From: Candidatus Gastranaerophilales bacterium
Lineage (GTDB): Bacteria; Cyanobacteriota; Vampirovibrionia; Gastranaerophilales; Gastranaerophilaceae
Length of the DNA stretch: 57,387 bases
Assembly: GCA_944324285.1 (NCBI GenBank)
Contig: CALUVR010000015.1
Span: 1-57,387 of the forward strand
Reading direction: 5' to 3'
Below the pieces are notes generated by a model that did not search any database, was not told where the DNA came from, and saw nothing but the letters and a program-made list of their open reading frames with translations. Below are positions 55,975 to 57,387 of the stretch, piece after piece. Made by a program: the position numbers and the translations under genes. Position 1 is the stretch's first letter. Every line of letters begins with the position of its first letter.

Positions 55975-57387
55975 TCAAATTCAATTCACGCCCGAAAAAT
56001 GTAAACAAATAGCACTCGCAAGATTAGATTTAATCCATAAATGGCTTGAATTTAGAAAGAAATCAACAAATAAACTACAAACAGATTATGATTTTGTTAA
56101 ATTACATAATACCTCAAATTCCCATTTGTTTGAAATTTTAGGAAAAATTTCTCGTGGCAGCTTACATCGTTGGTATTCAATGCTAAACGGTACAGAAGAT
56201 TACACAAAACTTCTGCCACAGTATAAGTATAGTAGTGTTAACGATTATAGGACAGTCTTAAGTGATGAAGAAATCAAAATATTTATGGGTTTGCTCCTGC
56301 ATCCTAATAGACTTTGTATCGGCAAAGCAATCGCACTTACAAAATACAAACTCAAAGAGCAAGGTCAAAGTTTTATCCCTGCAGATATTACATTTAGACG
56401 TTATGCAAAATGGTTTAAGGACAACAATTACGACAAATGGGTGCTTGCCCGAGATGGTGAAAAGGCATTGTCTGACAAAGTCGAACCGTATATCAAAAGA
56501 GATGCAAGCCTGCTTAATGTCGGAGATATTTTAGTCGCAGACGGTCATAAACTGGCGTTTCAAGTGATTAATCCGTTTACAGGCAAGCCTTGTAGAGCAA
56601 CTTTAGTCGGCTTTTTAGACTGGAAATCCACAGCACTTGTTGGGTATGAAATTATGCTTGAAGAAAACACCCAATGTATTGCAAGTGCTTTAAGGAACGC
56701 AATAATAAACCTTGATATGATACCGAAAATTGTTTATCAGGATAACGGCAGGGCGTTTAGAGCAAAGTATTTTACAGACGATAAAGGGTTCGGAGAACTT
56801 GGCTTTTATGGACTTTATGCCAAACTCGGGATTGAAACGGTATTTGCAAGACCATATAACGCAAGAGCAAAAGTAATTGAACGGTTCTTCAAAGAATTTC
56901 AAGAAGGCTTTGAAAAACTGATACCAAGCTATGTAGGTTCATCAATTATCAACAAACCCGCATACTTGAAACGAAACGAAAAATTTCACTCTAATTTGCA
57001 TAATGATTACATTCCAACCATTGAAGAAACAATCAAAATGATTGATATGTGGCTTAAGTTCAAGAACTCACAACCCTGCACAAATGCACCTAATATGACT
57101 ATCGCAGAGGTTTTGGAAAATCGCAAGAAACAGAATATTGATATAAACATGCTTGACGATTTGATGCTTGCAACTGAGGTGAAAACAATTCAGCGAAACG
57201 GTATAAGGTTCTTAAACTGCGACTATTTTGACGAAAGACTATACGGGCTGAAAGGAAAAGTTCTAGTAAAATACAACCTATTTGATCTAACAAGCGTTAA
57301 GGTCTTTACCCCCAAGGGTGAATACTTATGCACAGCAGAGCGAGTAACCGAAACCCACCCGATGGCGAAGCTTTTAGGAACGGTTGA
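55958..57387 (+). CDS. Mu-like (MuA-type) DDE transposase, truncated by window edge
   Basis: 476 codons are visible and the frame stays open to the end. AAGGAG lies 7 nt before the ATG. The N-terminal 180 residues are helical with HTH character. The RNase-H-like catalytic core shows VADGHKLAF (Asp195), YQDNGRAF (Asp262) and ARPYNARAKVIERFFKEF (Glu308), the DDE triad spaced as in MuA/IstA relatives. The region past about residue 390 is the small beta-barrel Mu C-terminal domain, with NGIRFLNCDYFDERLYGLKGKV. It would cut and join the element's ends; an ATPase partner (MuB-like) is expected just outside the window. Confidence 0.93.
   Translation, partial: MNSLPNQIQFTPEKCKQIALARLDLIHKWLEFRKKSTNKLQTDYDFVKLHNTSNSHLFEILGKISRGSLHRWYSMLNGTEDYTKLLPQYKYSSVNDYRTVLSDEEIKIFMGLLLHPNRLCIGKAIALTKYKLKEQGQSFIPADITFRRYAKWFKDNNYDKWVLARDGEKALSDKVEPYIKRDASLLNVGDILVADGHKLAFQVINPFTGKPCRATLVGFLDWKSTALVGYEIMLEENTQCIASALRNAIINLDMIPKIVYQDNGRAFRAKYFTDDKGFGELGFYGLYAKLGIETVFARPYNARAKVIERFFKEFQEGFEKLIPSYVGSSIINKPAYLKRNEKFHSNLHNDYIPTIEETIKMIDMWLKFKNSQPCTNAPNMTIAEVLENRKKQNIDINMLDDLMLATEVKTIQRNGIRFLNCDYFDERLYGLKGKVLVKYNLFDLTSVKVFTPKGEYLCTAERVTETHPMAKLLGTV

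Overview
The window looks like a chromosomal stretch of an AT-rich, diderm, low-GC gut-type bacterium. My best guess is a Gastranaerophilales (Melainabacteria/Vampirovibrionia, non-photosynthetic Cyanobacteria relatives). The grounds are an autotransporter beta-barrel (outer membrane), a pilin-like N-terminus of the AFTMSEVLLTLGIIG type, a GH57 glucan enzyme, a plant/cyanobacterial-style glutamate-cysteine ligase, and many large glycine-rich membrane proteins of unknown family. Taxonomy is inference; no rRNA is present to prove it.

Layout. 1-2.5 kb: tail of a HipA-type kinase, a DUF2971 protein, a divergent nucleoside diphosphate kinase opposite dUTPase. 2.6-7.3 kb (minus): GH57 glucanase, chorismate synthase, ROK sugar kinase. 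7.4-14.8 kb: repeats, a lytic-transglycosylase-like protein, a promoter-leader-terminator RNA element, an unknown membrane protein, then a metal-regulated block (DUF2023-like gene, Sfp-type transferase, GNAT, amidohydrolase, DtxR/MntR-family repressor) with two near-identical repressor operators. 14.9-21.7 kb: Pmp-like autotransporter, a giant ABC1/UbiB-like kinase and an unknown helical protein. 21.7-28.1 kb: holB-holA, phosphoesterase, aroK-aroB, hsp20, D-2-hydroxyacid dehydrogenase. 28.5-36.5 kb: GGDEF protein, a 1,734-residue protein joining a zincin-type HEIAH site to a RelA/SpoT-like C-terminal domain, a small partner gene, rimI and bioY. 37.2-46.7 kb: EamA transporter, histidine kinase, HEAT-repeat protein, glycosyltransferase, hibernation factor, Cys-rich small protein with a structured leader, glutamate-cysteine ligase, ksgA-ispE. 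47.7-55 kb: LysM protein, OppD-like ATPase, MntP-like pump, DUF4127 protein, pilin-like protein, ffh, a small unknown protein. 55.3 kb to the end: tRNA-Ser(UGA) followed by the left part of a Mu-like (MuA-type DDE) transposable element that runs off the window.

Three window-scale patterns stand out. (1) At least ten genes have a TANAAT-like -10 hexamer ending only 6-7 nt before the start codon, with no Shine-Dalgarno in that gap, so leaderless transcripts appear common here. Other genes, especially operon-internal ones, have clear GGAGG sites. (2) Nearly every long intergenic gap is packed with several families of palindromic interspersed repeats; one has extended a reading frame, and one block is a 250-bp tandem duplication carrying a miniature inverted-repeat element. 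(3) Several unexplained structured RNAs are visible.

The most promising undescribed system is the 1,734-residue protease/RelA-SpoT-like protein with its small downstream gene (29550-35243). The RNA element at 8826-8984 and the metallorepressor regulon at 10651-13726 come next.
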